NCBI GenBank assembly: GCA_019931185.1
Contig: JAINDK010000018.1
Location: forward strand, 120,018 to 184,017
Direction: 5' to 3'
Source of the DNA: Bryobacter sp. CoA8 C33
GTDB lineage: Bacteria > Acidobacteriota > Terriglobia > Bryobacterales > Bryobacteraceae
Length of the DNA stretch: 64,000 nt
Shown: piece by piece, positions 1-8,921 of the stretch
Numbering within the stretch: position 1 is the first letter of the stretch
Layout: each line of letters starts with the position of its first letter
Program-made: the position numbers and the translations under genes
Notes under the pieces: model-generated
The model's input: the letters and a program-made list of their open reading frames with translations, nothing else
Told to the model about the DNA's origin: nothing
The model's database searches: none

Positions 1-1
1 C

Positions 2-67
2 CGGGTTGATACCGTCTTGCTCTCGGCCTCCACCCGTGAGGCCGCCCTCGCCCTCGTCGAGCCTTAG
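2..67 (+). CDS. C-terminal end of a protein truncated by the window edge
   Basis: An open frame enters from the left edge and ends at TAG, giving 21 residues ending in ALALVEP. Almost every codon ends in C or G, as in the other plus-strand genes here, which supports coding. Its stop overlaps the stop of the convergent activator gene by about 4 bases. Too little is present to name a family. Confidence 0.45.
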   Translation, partial: RVDTVLLSASTREAALALVEP

Positions 68-1785
68 GCTTCCAGCTCCGTCCTCAGCCCCAGATTCCGC
101 ACCATCCGCAGCAGTGAGTTCGGATGGACTCCCAGAATTTGCGCGGCCGCCTTATAGTCACCTCGCCCCTTGCGCCATGCCTCCACGATCGCCGCCCGCT
201 TCGCGTCGTGCACGCTCCGGTGAAAAGCAGGCGCATCCTCCGCCGGCGCCAATTCCAGCAGATTGTCCGGCAGGTCCTCCACTTGCACTTCCGCCAGGTC
301 CCCCAGTACCACCGCCCGCTCCACGACATTCTCCAACTCCCGGATATTCCCCGGCCAGTCATAGGCCCGCAGCGCCGCCATCGCCCCCGCGCTGAACCCA
401 TTTACCTGCCGTCCCGCCGAGGCCGCCGCCCGCGCCAGAAATCCTCGCGCCAGTAGTTCGATATCCTCACCCCGTTCCCGCAACGGCGGCGTTCGCAACG
501 TGATGACATTCAGGCGATGAAAAAGATCTTCCCGGAAGGCTCCCCGCCGTACCTCCGCCGACAAATCCCGATTCGTTGCCGCCACGACCCGTATGTCCAA
601 CGCAATCACCTTGCGGCCCCCCACCCGCTCACACTCCCGCTGCTGCAATACCCGCAGCATCTTCGCTTGCAATGCCAAGGGCATCTCACCAATTTCATCG
701 AGGAATACCGTTCCTCCCGCCGCCAGTTCCAGCTTCCCTTGCCGCTGTTCGGTGGCCCCCGTGAACGCACCCTTCTCGTGGCCAAATAACTCGCTTTCCA
801 GCAGATTCTCCGCAATCGCCGCGCAGTTTAGCGCCACAAACGGCCGTCCATGACGCGAACTCAACCGGTGCAGCGCCCGCGCCACCAGTTCTTTGCCCGT
901 TCCCGATTCTCCCTGGATGAGCACCGTCGTGTCCCGCGGCGCGATCTTCTCGATCTGCCTCACCAGCGCCCGCGTCGACGTCGATTCCCCCAGGATCCCC
1001 GTCGGCGGCACTGCCCGTTCCTCGGCCAACTCCGCCCGGATCTGCAGGTTCGTGATTTCCGCGGCCGTTTCCAACGATGCACTGGCAATCGCGCACAAGG
1101 CGGCAAAGACCGACTCGGTTCCCTCCACCTGCTCGCCATGCCACAGCAGGCATGCCCCATGGCCCGGCCCGTAGCGGAACGTCTGCACCAATAGCCCTTC
1201 TTTTCGGGCTGCCCCCTGTCCCAATACCTCCCCCAGATACTTCTCCCATCCTTTGTCCTCTTCCCGTCCCCGGAGTACCAGACGCGCCGCCCAATCCGCC
1301 GGCGTTCCCCCCACGAATACGTCCAGCAGCCCCGATCCCACCTCCGCCCCCGCAATCTCCCGCACCTGCGCCTCAAATGGCCCCTGATCCTCAAGATCGA
1401 GTCCGTGCATCGACCGGAACAGAAAGAATAAACTGCACGCCGCAATCAGTGAATGCCCGCGCTCTCCCTCCTCCTCCACACGCAGCAATAACTCCACTTC
1501 TCCCAGTTGAATGTGGTCCCCATCACGCAGCACCGATTCTCCCACCACAACCCCGTTCAACGAACACGGCGCCGCCGGCGCCAGCAAGCTCAGCGAAAAC
1601 AACTCGCCCTTTACCTCAATATCGACATGCCGCGGCGCCAATTGCCGCCCTTTCAGCACGATGTCGCAATCCTCGCTCGCCCCGATCCGGTTGCGTCCTC
1701 CAGATAACTCGAAGCGCAGACCCGCCTCCGGACCTCGCACGACAATGAGTTTCGCTGAATTCATCGTGTTGCTCGAGCTTGACAC
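64..1785 (-). CDS. Sigma-54-dependent activator with N-terminal FHA domain
   Basis: Bacterial enhancer-binding protein of 573 residues that would remodel sigma-54 RNA polymerase by ATP hydrolysis. An FHA domain spans about residues 12-105 (RIG and RHV motifs), a GAF-like region about 110-250, and a AAA+ domain carries Walker A GESGTGKE (292-299), the sigma-54 contact loop GAFTGA (339-344) and Walker B FLDE (361-364). A Fis-type helix-turn-helix lies at about 530-565. The FHA domain implies input through a phosphothreonine protein or Ser/Thr kinase (family knowledge). The start is GTG at 1785, with AAGAAGGGG upstream; an ATG seven codons in is the alternative. It is divergent to two genes with clear sigma-54 promoters, which are its likely targets (inference). 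Confidence 0.93.
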   Translation of the reverse strand: MSSSSNTMNSAKLIVVRGPEAGLRFELSGGRNRIGASEDCDIVLKGRQLAPRHVDIEVKGELFSLSLLAPAAPCSLNGVVVGESVLRDGDHIQLGEVELLLRVEEEGERGHSLIAACSLFFLFRSMHGLDLEDQGPFEAQVREIAGAEVGSGLLDVFVGGTPADWAARLVLRGREEDKGWEKYLGEVLGQGAARKEGLLVQTFRYGPGHGACLLWHGEQVEGTESVFAALCAIASASLETAAEITNLQIRAELAEERAVPPTGILGESTSTRALVRQIEKIAPRDTTVLIQGESGTGKELVARALHRLSSRHGRPFVALNCAAIAENLLESELFGHEKGAFTGATEQRQGKLELAAGGTVFLDEIGEMPLALQAKMLRVLQQRECERVGGRKVIALDIRVVAATNRDLSAEVRRGAFREDLFHRLNVITLRTPPLRERGEDIELLARGFLARAAASAGRQVNGFSAGAMAALRAYDWPGNIRELENVVERAVVLGDLAEVQVEDLPDNLLELAPAEDAPAFHRSVHDAKRAAIVEAWRKGRGDYKAAAQILGVHPNSLLRMVRNLGLRTELEA

Positions 1786-1881
1786 TTTGCGCCAAGCCCC
1801 TTCTTCCTTTCGCGCGGCTGCTGATTTACCCTACTGGATATCGATTCACTCTCCGGCTTCGAAATCATACCAGATAACAAT

Positions 1882-1898
1882 GTAAGTTATTGATTTTA
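1882..1898 (+). promoter_or_regulatory. Conserved upstream element, copy 1 (candidate activator site)
   Basis: GTAAGTTATTGATTT recurs with one change before the second paralog. In both places its first base lies exactly 32 bases before the GG of the -24 box. Constant spacing suggests a bound protein or an A/T contact element. That it is the site of the neighbouring FHA activator is inference; enhancer sites are often palindromic and farther upstream, so an UP-like role or plain duplication is possible. Confidence 0.5.
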
Positions 1899-1911
1899 TG
1901 AAGATCGATCC

Positions 1912-1928
1912 TTGGCCCTCCGCTTGCA
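1912..1928 (+). promoter_or_regulatory. Sigma-54 (-24/-12) promoter 1
   Basis: TTGGCCCTCCGCTTGCA has GG (1914-1915) and GC (1926-1927) separated by exactly ten bases, the spacing that defines RpoN promoters, with a TTGCA -12 box. Transcription would begin near 1939, leaving a leader of about 50 bases with AAAAGGGAG before the ATG. The gene encoding a sigma-54 activator lies next door. Confidence 0.8.
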
Positions 1929-1988
1929 CCCTTCCCTCGCGTCCGGTACACAAGACCGGTAAATCACCAAAGAAAAGGGAGCACTCCA

Positions 1989-2375
1989 ATGAAAACGACA
2001 TTCGCCACCATCATCTTCGCCGCCATCGCCATGACTGCCTCTGGAGCTGAACAACTCAACTTCGCCACGCAAAACCCCATCGTTGTCGGAAAGCAAACCC
2101 TGCCCGCCGGTGACTATACCGTGGCACGTAACGAACTGCACGGCTTCCTCTTCCTCGAAAACAGAATGAACCGGGCCAGGGTGGTAATTCCTCTGCCGGT
2201 GGTCGACGACGCCCCCCGCAGAGCCACCAAGCCCACTATCACCCTTTCCTGCACCGCCAACGCTTGCCGTGTCTTCGAGATCTCCGGCTTGACTAAGGGT
2301 AATGCCTACCGCGCCTTCGGCCCACCCACGGGCGAAATCGTCGCCATCACCCTGCGCGGCGCCAACGCCGACTAA
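1989..2375 (+). CDS. Small secreted protein, paralog A
   Basis: Exported protein of 128 residues with unknown function. A signal peptide covers about residues 1-19, with a likely cut after SGA. The mature part shares with paralog B a block of the form PIVVGKQTLPAGDYTV, two cysteines ten or fewer residues apart (LSC...NAC) that may form a disulfide, and a C-terminal GLTKGNAYR block ending in a short acidic tail. The ribosome binding site is AAAAGGGAG. It has its own sigma-54 promoter and a strong terminator, so it is probably made as an abundant single-gene transcript under activator control (inference). I do not recognise a named domain. Confidence 0.85.
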   Translation: MKTTFATIIFAAIAMTASGAEQLNFATQNPIVVGKQTLPAGDYTVARNELHGFLFLENRMNRARVVIPLPVVDDAPRRATKPTITLSCTANACRVFEISGLTKGNAYRAFGPPTGEIVAITLRGANAD

Positions 2376-2400
2376 CATTCCAGCTCACAGAAAGTGCACT

Positions 2401-2441
2401 AAGGCGGCGGGCCGATCCGGGTCCGCCGCCTTGCCGTTTTT
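2401..2441 (+). terminator. Intrinsic terminator after paralog A
   Basis: A perfect 10-bp stem, AAGGCGGCGG with CCGCCGCCTT, closes a 12-base loop and is followed four bases later by TTTTT. It lies 26 bases after the stop codon of paralog A. Confidence 0.85.
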
Positions 2442-2656
2442 CTCATTATTCCCTGCACTTTACCCCAGCGAACGAGCCTTGGACCAGAATCCCATCGCGG
2501 CCCTTCTCTTCCCTCTTGCTCGCCACCTTCCTCCCCAACTATTGGCCCCCGCCGCCTGGTCCAACCGAACTGAATTCCCCCATCCCTTATGCGAGCGGAT
2601 TAACCCAACGGTTTATCCATTCACCCTCCGGTTAGCAAATCCAATCTGGAATCCCC

Positions 2657-2671
2657 GTAAGTCATTGATTT
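2657..2671 (+). promoter_or_regulatory. Conserved upstream element, copy 2
   Basis: GTAAGTCATTGATTT differs from copy 1 at one base in 15 and sits at the same 32-base distance from the -24 GG. Sequence just around it is less conserved, which argues for some constraint on this element. Confidence 0.5.
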
Positions 2672-2686
2672 CCCGTATGTCGGGCG

Positions 2687-2703
2687 TTGGCATCCCGATT
2701 GCA
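2687..2703 (+). promoter_or_regulatory. Sigma-54 (-24/-12) promoter 2
   Basis: TTGGCATCCCGATTGCA matches the RpoN consensus core TTGGCA and TTGCA, with GG (2689-2690) and GC (2701-2702) ten bases apart. It is 57 bases before the start of paralog B, almost the same distance as promoter 1 to paralog A. Confidence 0.85.
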
Positions 2704-2759
2704 AACTTCTCCTGTGCTCGGCACCCAAGACCGGCAAACAAGAAAACGAAAGCACCTCA

Positions 2760-3152
2760 ATGAAAACAATCCTTCTCAGCATCATGATCGCCGCCACCGC
2801 AATCACCGCCTTTGCAGCGGAAAGGCAATTGCGATTTTCCACCAGCAAGCCGATTATCGTGGGAAAAAAGACTTTGCCAGCCGGGTCCTACACCGTTGAG
2901 CGCGGAGGGGTGAGCCGGCGGGCAATTTACATTGAAAGCAAATTGAGCCGCGAAGGTGCTTTCCTTAGCCTGCCCATCCTTGTTGATACCGCCTCGAGCC
3001 CTTCATCCCCTGCCATAAAACTCGCCTGTGATTCCGCTTCCTGCCAAGTCGTCCAGGTTTCCGGCCTGACGGAGGGCAATACATACCGCTCCGTTAGCGC
3101 TCCCAATGGTGAGATGGTCGTAATCTCGATGCGTAGTCCTAACGCGGAATAG
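2760..3152 (+). CDS. Small secreted protein, paralog B
   Basis: Exported protein of 130 residues, paralogous to the preceding gene over its whole length. It has a signal peptide (about 1-19, cut near AFAA), a PIIVGKKTLPAGSYTVER block, two cysteines (LAC...ASC), a GLTEGNTYR block and a C-terminal PNAE. The divergence is high enough for an old duplication, yet promoter, upstream element, leader length and terminator position are all kept. Function is unknown; a role at the cell surface or in the periplasm is inferred only from the signal peptide and cysteines. Confidence 0.85.
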   Translation: MKTILLSIMIAATAITAFAAERQLRFSTSKPIIVGKKTLPAGSYTVERGGVSRRAIYIESKLSREGAFLSLPILVDTASSPSSPAIKLACDSASCQVVQVSGLTEGNTYRSVSAPNGEMVVISMRSPNAE

Positions 3153-3172
3153 ATCTTATCCTGACAGAGAGA

Positions 3173-3216
3173 ACAACAGGGTGGCAGCCTTACCGGGTTT
3201 GCCGCCCTGCTGTTTG
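3173..3216 (+). terminator. Hairpin terminator after paralog B
   Basis: AACAGGGTGGCA pairs with TGCCGCCCTGCTGTT, allowing one bulge and one mismatch, around a short loop. It stands just after the stop codon, in the same place as the terminator of paralog A. The T-tract is weak (TGTTTGT). Confidence 0.6.
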
Positions 3217-3390
3217 TGCTCAAGCGCTTCTCCCGCTTGATCGAAGCAGCGTTTCCCCCAACGCTGGGCAACTCCCTCATGGCCCCGGCGCTCTTTGCTG
3301 TCCGCTACTACGCCTGCCGCTTTGTCCTGTCCCGGCCTTTCTTTTCCCCCCGGAGGCCAATCAGTAGGAAGCCACGAGCAAAAGCCTAAG

Positions 3391-3447
3391 ATCCTCACTC
3401 GCCCCCTTCCTCATCCTCGCCTTCCCCATGACTACCTCTGGCGCTCT
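3391..3447 (+). pseudogene. Remnant of a third secreted paralog (signal peptide only)
   Basis: This stretch reads LAPFLILAFPMTTSGA in one frame and closely matches the signal peptide of paralog A (ATIIFAAIAMTASGA), including the DNA around CATGACTRCCTCTGG, with one in-frame 3-base gap. No start codon or sigma-54 promoter is left, and the similarity stops where the MITE-like element begins. It is best read as a third tandem copy broken by that insertion and then decayed. Confidence 0.45.
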
Positions 3448-3612
3448 AGGAGCCTGTTGAAAAAATCCCCTCTTGCCGATTTCAACCCTTTCAAGGGGGT
3501 CAGCAAACCATTGCCAGCCCGCTGCCGATCGATTCTGGGCCGTTTGTGGGCCAAGAATTTTCAACTCGTGAGGCCGCTTTTCGAAACAGCGAGTTTTTCA
3601 ACAAGTTCCTAG
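3446..3612. mobile_element. MITE-like element with CTAG target duplication
   Basis: About 159 bp lie between two CTAG tetramers. The ends are inverted repeats, GAGCCTGTTGAAAAA on the left and (reverse complement of the right end) GAACTTGTTGAAAAA, with two mismatches in 15. No transposase is encoded. A CTGTTGAAAAA-type end and a CTAG duplication are known from IS5-like and related families, so a non-autonomous derivative moved in trans is likely. The family assignment is tentative. Confidence 0.65.
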
Positions 3613-3776
3613 ATCTGTCCCGCCTCGCCAGCGATTGCAAATAGCTGTCTTGCCGGCGCTGCCCGCCGCCCCGGCAAGTTCCGATGCTGCCGAGTCCACC
3701 ATCAGTGCCTCTGTCACTTTGACAAGATCTTCCGCTCACACTCGTTCGCTTTCCTCTGCCGCCGCCCGGTATCTCC

Positions 3777-4520
3777 CTATTTGTCGCGCACCGTGACGGG
3801 TATTTGCTTCCACATCGTGATGGCGCTCGGTTTGCTCTGTATAGCGTTTTCCTTGACCGCCGGCTCAGGCACCGCGTCCGGAACCACCTGCCCCCGCGCC
3901 GGCTCTTTCAAGGACCTGAGCGTCGAGCTCAGACTCCCCAATCCCGCTGTCTCCTCGGCAGCTTTCTCCTCGGTCCTTAACACCGGCCAGATGCGCTTCG
4001 GATCAGGCAGATTTTCCTCCAAATAGTCCATTCCCGCCGCCGTGATCTGCATCTTCGACTTGTCGTCAACACTGATATGTCCCAATGTCTTCAAATACCA
4101 AAGACACAACTGGATCTGCTCCTCGGTCATTCGCACCATTTTCTCGAACTGCCTTAAAGTAACCGTGGGCACCCGTGGATTCTGGCACCGTACGTCGTAC
4201 AGTAGGCACAGCATCGCCATTCGCCGATCCCGCTCCAGGGGCAGGTTCTCAAAGAAGCGCATCCCGGAGAAAACGACCTCCCGTTCATCTTCCCCGCCAC
4301 GCACGGCATCAAACATCTTCCTTGCCGCCGGATCCATCAAAACCTCAAGAGCTAGATTGATTTCACGCAGCTTTTCTTCATTCGGCTCAGACCCCTTCTT
4401 CACGTCGTACATGGCAAACAGCGCGTTGTACGCCATTTGGATCACGTCGGGTGTCGCCTTCGAATCGATGCCAAGTAGTTTGTAGTGGTCCTGAAATTTT
4501 CCTGCGGCAGCACTTCCCAT
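3777..4520 (-). CDS. J-domain-like protein with winged-helix-like region
   Basis: Protein of about 247 residues. Residues about 8-75 (HYKLLGIDSKATPDVI to MDPAARKMFDAV) have the layout of a DnaJ J domain. The HPD tripeptide needed to stimulate DnaK is absent; the equivalent place reads MYDVKKG. So it is probably a J-like protein that does not activate Hsp70 in the usual way. A middle region (about 95-175, RRMAMLCLLYD to AAGMDYLEENLP) looks like a winged helix, and the tail is low-complexity with a hydrophobic stretch close to the end. I chose the ATG at 4520 because the open frame upstream has no family resemblance, though no strong ribosome binding site is seen. Confidence 0.7.
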   Translation of the reverse strand: MGSAAAGKFQDHYKLLGIDSKATPDVIQMAYNALFAMYDVKKGSEPNEEKLREINLALEVLMDPAARKMFDAVRGGEDEREVVFSGMRFFENLPLERDRRMAMLCLLYDVRCQNPRVPTVTLRQFEKMVRMTEEQIQLCLWYLKTLGHISVDDKSKMQITAAGMDYLEENLPDPKRIWPVLRTEEKAAEETAGLGSLSSTLRSLKEPARGQVVPDAVPEPAVKENAIQSKPSAITMWKQIPVTVRDK

Positions 4521-5091
4521 TACCGTTGTATCGGCAACCAGGCCCACTCTCAGTAGCTGCCTCGATCCAAGCTCATCAAGAAAGTCCAATCCGAAGCCTG
4601 CCTGCCCGCGGGGCCGATTTCTTCCCCGTTCCACGCACGCGGCCGGCCTGAGTTCCGGTCAACCAGCCAGTCTTGCGCGGCAACCCCGATCACCCCGGCG
4701 GCTTTCTGAATCAACCGCGGTAGCCAAACGCATCATGAGTTGATCGCCCCAAGGCTAGCCGCCACCCGGCGCAATCTCAAATCCGCCGTCCCGTCTTGAT
4801 CGACAACCGGATCGGGCGCGTCCGCAAGCCGCCCCACGCTCGTGTCCCCAGCTTGGTCTCCGCCCCGCCATGGGCACAAACCGCGGGGCTGCGGGCCTTC
4901 GTCCCAGCCATGGCCGGCTGGGGTTAGCATGAACGCCCCTACTTAACGGTGAGCATTCGCCCCCGCCCCGCCTCAACGGTCCGCCCGGCAAAAGCCGGGA
5001 ACAAACCTGCCCTTCACCGTCCGGGGCTCTCGCGATAGCTCCACACGGATGCCGCCAGTCCCGCTTGCGGCTGTTGCCGCCTCAACTCGGA
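4521..5091. other. Intergenic stretch with no recognised gene
   Basis: Open frames here are short, overlap each other and lack family resemblance or good ribosome binding sites. I see no tRNA, riboswitch or clear promoter. It separates the J-like gene from the 3' end of the first Oar receptor gene. Confidence 0.5.
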
Positions 5092-8000
5092 TCAGAAATA
5101 AAACTTCGCGCCCAGCACAACACGCCGCGCATCGAGCGTCGACGTGTACTGACCGAAGGTTCCCGATACCTGCCTTCCCTGGGCGTCGAATCTCGCCGTT
5201 GTATCCACGCCCTGGAAGCTCGCGTGATTGAAGAAATTGTAAAACTCAAACCGCAACTGCAGCCGCTTCTGATCACTCTTGCCAATCGGGATGTTCTTGA
5301 TAAACGTCACATCGAACACGTTGATGCCCGGTCCGCGCAGTACGTCCTTCGGCGCGTTGCCGATCCCGAAGCTCTCGCGCGTGGGCGGAGCGAACGCATT
5401 CGTGTTGAAATGCCGTAACTCCGTGCGCTCCGATTTCGGAATGATCGGGTTCTGCAACAAAATCACCCGGCTATCGATGCCCGCGCCGGAAGCCCCCACC
5501 AGATCCGCCCCGCTCACCAGCGAATAACCGATACCCAGTGGCTGGCCCGAGGTGAACGTCGTCACCCCCGACAACTGCCAGTTATCGAGCAGTGCCTTGA
5601 CGGCAAAGTTCCCCCCCGCCAGGCGCGAAGCCTTCGGAATGTCGTACAGGTAGTTGAGTACGAAGTTGTGCGTTCGGTCGAAGCTCGCGCGCCCATACTG
5701 CCGCATCCGGTAGTTCAGGTAGGGGTTCACCGCGTCGCCGTTTCCATTCACGATCGTCATCGCCTTGGACCACGTCCACGCCAATCCAAATTGCAGCCCC
5801 TTGGAAAAGCGCTTGTTCACCTGCGTCTGCAGCGAATGATAATTCGATGTGCCGGCCAGTTCGATATACAGCACATCGGCATAGCCGGGCAGCGGCCGCA
5901 GGAAATTGTCCGCTAGCGGGCTCCCCGTTGTCGGGTCGATGCTGGATGCCTGGAAGCGCGTGCCGTATGGCAGAGCATTCAGCGAACGCCGCTGCATCAG
6001 CCGCCGCCCCACGTTCCCCACATACGCTACGTCCAGTACCGTCCCGAAACCCACGTTCTGCTGGATCCCGAAGCTCCAGTTATAGACCGTCGGCGGCCGG
6101 AATTCCCGTTGCAGCGAAGTCACCCCCGCCGGACTTACCCGGAACGGACTCCGCAGCAAGTCCGCAATCGTTGTATTAAAAGCCTGCCGTGTAATTACGT
6201 TCGGCGGCAATTCCCGGTGGATCAGGACTTGGTCGTCGTTGAAGCGGTCATAGAACACGCCAACCCCGCCCCGGATCGCCGTCTTTCCATTCCCGAAGGC
6301 ATCCAGCGCAAATCCCAATCTCGGCGCCACCTGGATCCCCGGCGTCACCTGCAGATGCTCCTTGTATTGGCTCATCCCTTGGAACGGCGCTACCCCATCG
6401 GCAAACTGCCCAATCGAGGCCTGCGAAAACTCCTGTCCCGTTCGCGGGTCCCGCGCCACCCGCGTTCCGGCCGCGTTCCGGAATGGCTGCAGCAACGCAG
6501 GCTGCCGCGTGCGGTCATACGCCCCAAGATCAAATGCCGACAGCACCTGTCCCTCCGACCACGTCGGCTGGATAAAGTAGAACCTCACTCCAGCGTCGAT
6601 CGTCAGCCGCCTCGTTACCTTCCAGGTATCCTGCGCGAACCACTCCACATTCAGATACCGCGCCTGCCCGTTCAGCTTCGCGTCCGCTTCCGTATAGCTC
6701 TGCACACTCCCAAGCAACGCATTCGAATACGCGAAGTTCGTATCGAACGGATTGTTCACGTCCCGGTTGAAGTTGAACGTCCCATTGAAGGCAGACCCGC
6801 GCGCCGCGTTCCGCGTCGTTCGCTCCACATAGATCCCCACCTTCACGTTGTGCTGATTCAAGATCTTCGACAGGTTGTTCGACCAGTTCCAGATGTTGTT
6901 CGTCCCAAAAAACGGATAACGCTGCTCCACGTTCAGCACACCCGCGTTCGGCACCCCGCCAAAGTTAGCCTGCGGCACCAGATTGCTCGGGTTCGCCTGC
7001 GGGAAAAACTGCGGCAGATTCGGCGTTACCTTTGAACGCACATTGCGCTCTAATCCGGCCTGGTTCAACGGGTCCACCGTCTGCAATGCCCGGTTCACGC
7101 CAAACGTGAACTCGTTTACCAGCGTCGGAGAAAATGTGTGGATCAGCGTCGATACCATCCCGGCCGAACGGATCTGATAATTGATCGGCAATTGCCCCCA
7201 GGATCCCGAAGCCAACACAAATCCAAAGTCTCCCTTGAACGCTTCATAATCGTTGATCCCCCGCCAGTAGAACTGCGTCTTCGGCCCCAGGTTGTAATCG
7301 ATGCGCAGGATCTGGTCGCGCCGCGGCTGATTCACGGGCGCTTGGATCAGCGCATTGAAGTTGAACGTCGGATCCACGGCATTCGGCAAGGGAAAGATGT
7401 TTAACAACGCCTGCCCATTGCGGTCAATCCGGTTCGCCGGAATGATGTTGCCGGGGAAGGGAACTCGGTTATTCAGCGGATCCCAGATCGGAATCAGCGT
7501 CCGGTTCGTATCAAAAGTCTGAGAGAAATCCCCATTCCGCTGCGCCTGCGTCGGAAATGTTCGCCGCACCAGATCCGTCGGATAATTGCGCGGCAGAAAC
7601 TCCTGACTCCAAAAGAAAAACAGCTTGTCGCGGTTCTTGTTAAAGCTCCCCATCGGTACCGGTCCGCCAATAAAGTATCCCGGATAGTTGAACCGGTATT
7701 GCGGACGCGCCAATCCATCGCGATTCCGGAAAAATTCGTTCGCATTCAGCGCTTCATTCCGCAAAAAGTAATAGGCCCCGCCATGGAATTCCTTCGTACC
7801 CGACTTGATGATCGTGTTGATCGTCCCCCCGGAACTGCGCCCATACTCCGCCTGATAATTTGTCAGCAAAACCTTCACTTCCGCCACCGCGTCCACCGAC
7901 GGCGCCAGATAGGGTCCCCCCATCGACCCCGTATCGAGTGACGAAATCCCATCCAGCGTCAGGTTGATCGTCCCCTGCCGGTTCCCGTTGATTGTGATTC

Positions 8001-8529
8001 CTCCCAGGTTGTTCCATCCCGGCGCATTCCGATTCGCCGTATCGATCACTCCTGGCAACAGCTTGACCAGCCCCAGATAATCCCGCCCCTTCAAAGGCAC
8101 GTTCTGCGTTTGCTCAAGCGTGATCAGCCCCGAGCGTTCCGCCGACTGCGTCTGCAAGCGCGCCGTTTCCGCCGTCACCTCAATCGTCTGCGTCATCTCA
8201 CCCACCTGCAGATCGATCCGCTTTAACACAACCCGCTCCGTCGCGGTCAGCACAATATCGGTCTGCTCATACTTCTTAAACCCCTTCGCCGATACGCTCA
8301 GCCGGTATGTCGAAGGCAGCAGTTGCGTCAGCACAAAGTCCCCGTTGGCATCCGTCGTCGCGCTGCGGCTCAATCCCGTGCCCACGCTCGTCAGTGTGAT
8401 CTCCGCTCCGGGAACCGCACTGCCGCTTTGGTCCGTAACGCTGCCCGATACCGAACCCGTCAGTCCCTGGCCCCAAACCGCCGCCGTCAACGTCAGCAGC
8501 AGCCCCGCGCGCATCATGATTACGTTCAT
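5092..8529 (-). CDS. Oar-like TonB-dependent outer-membrane receptor 1
   Basis: Outer-membrane protein of 1145 residues. It begins with a signal peptide (MNVIMMRAGLLLTLTAAVWG), then a carboxypeptidase-regulatory-like beta-sandwich (about 20-105, GSVSGSVTDQSG to AKGFKKYEQ), a plug region and a beta-barrel that ends in GAKFYF with a terminal phenylalanine, as expected for BAM substrates. Such receptors are expanded in Acidobacteriota and are thought to bind large or polymeric nutrients; the ligand cannot be read from sequence. The start at 8529 has AGGAA upstream; the longer frame to 8646 adds 39 residues without signal features. It stands alone, with no partner SusD gene. Confidence 0.92.
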   Translation of the reverse strand: MNVIMMRAGLLLTLTAAVWGQGLTGSVSGSVTDQSGSAVPGAEITLTSVGTGLSRSATTDANGDFVLTQLLPSTYRLSVSAKGFKKYEQTDIVLTATERVVLKRIDLQVGEMTQTIEVTAETARLQTQSAERSGLITLEQTQNVPLKGRDYLGLVKLLPGVIDTANRNAPGWNNLGGITINGNRQGTINLTLDGISSLDTGSMGGPYLAPSVDAVAEVKVLLTNYQAEYGRSSGGTINTIIKSGTKEFHGGAYYFLRNEALNANEFFRNRDGLARPQYRFNYPGYFIGGPVPMGSFNKNRDKLFFFWSQEFLPRNYPTDLVRRTFPTQAQRNGDFSQTFDTNRTLIPIWDPLNNRVPFPGNIIPANRIDRNGQALLNIFPLPNAVDPTFNFNALIQAPVNQPRRDQILRIDYNLGPKTQFYWRGINDYEAFKGDFGFVLASGSWGQLPINYQIRSAGMVSTLIHTFSPTLVNEFTFGVNRALQTVDPLNQAGLERNVRSKVTPNLPQFFPQANPSNLVPQANFGGVPNAGVLNVEQRYPFFGTNNIWNWSNNLSKILNQHNVKVGIYVERTTRNAARGSAFNGTFNFNRDVNNPFDTNFAYSNALLGSVQSYTEADAKLNGQARYLNVEWFAQDTWKVTRRLTIDAGVRFYFIQPTWSEGQVLSAFDLGAYDRTRQPALLQPFRNAAGTRVARDPRTGQEFSQASIGQFADGVAPFQGMSQYKEHLQVTPGIQVAPRLGFALDAFGNGKTAIRGGVGVFYDRFNDDQVLIHRELPPNVITRQAFNTTIADLLRSPFRVSPAGVTSLQREFRPPTVYNWSFGIQQNVGFGTVLDVAYVGNVGRRLMQRRSLNALPYGTRFQASSIDPTTGSPLADNFLRPLPGYADVLYIELAGTSNYHSLQTQVNKRFSKGLQFGLAWTWSKAMTIVNGNGDAVNPYLNYRMRQYGRASFDRTHNFVLNYLYDIPKASRLAGGNFAVKALLDNWQLSGVTTFTSGQPLGIGYSLVSGADLVGASGAGIDSRVILLQNPIIPKSERTELRHFNTNAFAPPTRESFGIGNAPKDVLRGPGINVFDVTFIKNIPIGKSDQKRLQLRFEFYNFFNHASFQGVDTTARFDAQGRQVSGTFGQYTSTLDARRVVLGAKFYF

Positions 8530-8921
8530 AATTGCTTGTTTCCTGTCCTGTGGATTTTTCGTTAACGGACCCGATTTCCCCTTCACAGCCGGCCATTCCA
8601 ACTGTATGGCCCATCGAAAATCGAACCCCCAAAGCTCCCCAAACAATATCAGATTTTTCCAATTACAAGAACTGCAATCCCAGCCATTTCCCCTGCCATG
8701 GCAGTGGCTTCACGATCACTCCGTCCTCTTGCCTCAACCAGTTCCGCCGCCCGATTGCCACTCCGTCTGACCAGATCGCATTCCACCACTACCCCCCCCT
8801 CACTCAACCTCCCGGCCCCGAAATTTCAAATACTCATTGACCTCTCAACAGCGTCCCCCCCGCCGCTCCCGAAACAGCCAGACCCGGTCCCTTCGCAAGA
8901 ACCTCGCTCTCCCCTCTCTCT
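8530..8921. other. Upstream region of Oar 1 with no gene seen
   Basis: About 390 bases hold the leader and presumably the promoter of the receptor gene. An A/T-rich patch at about 8645-8680 is the best promoter candidate, but no hexamer pair with good spacing is clear. No coding frame is convincing. Confidence 0.4.

Noticed and set aside
4755..4991. A basic, arginine/proline-rich frame on the minus strand in the 4.6-5.1 kb gap
   Set aside because: No start signal, no family resemblance, and the other frames are equally open, so I treat it as non-coding.
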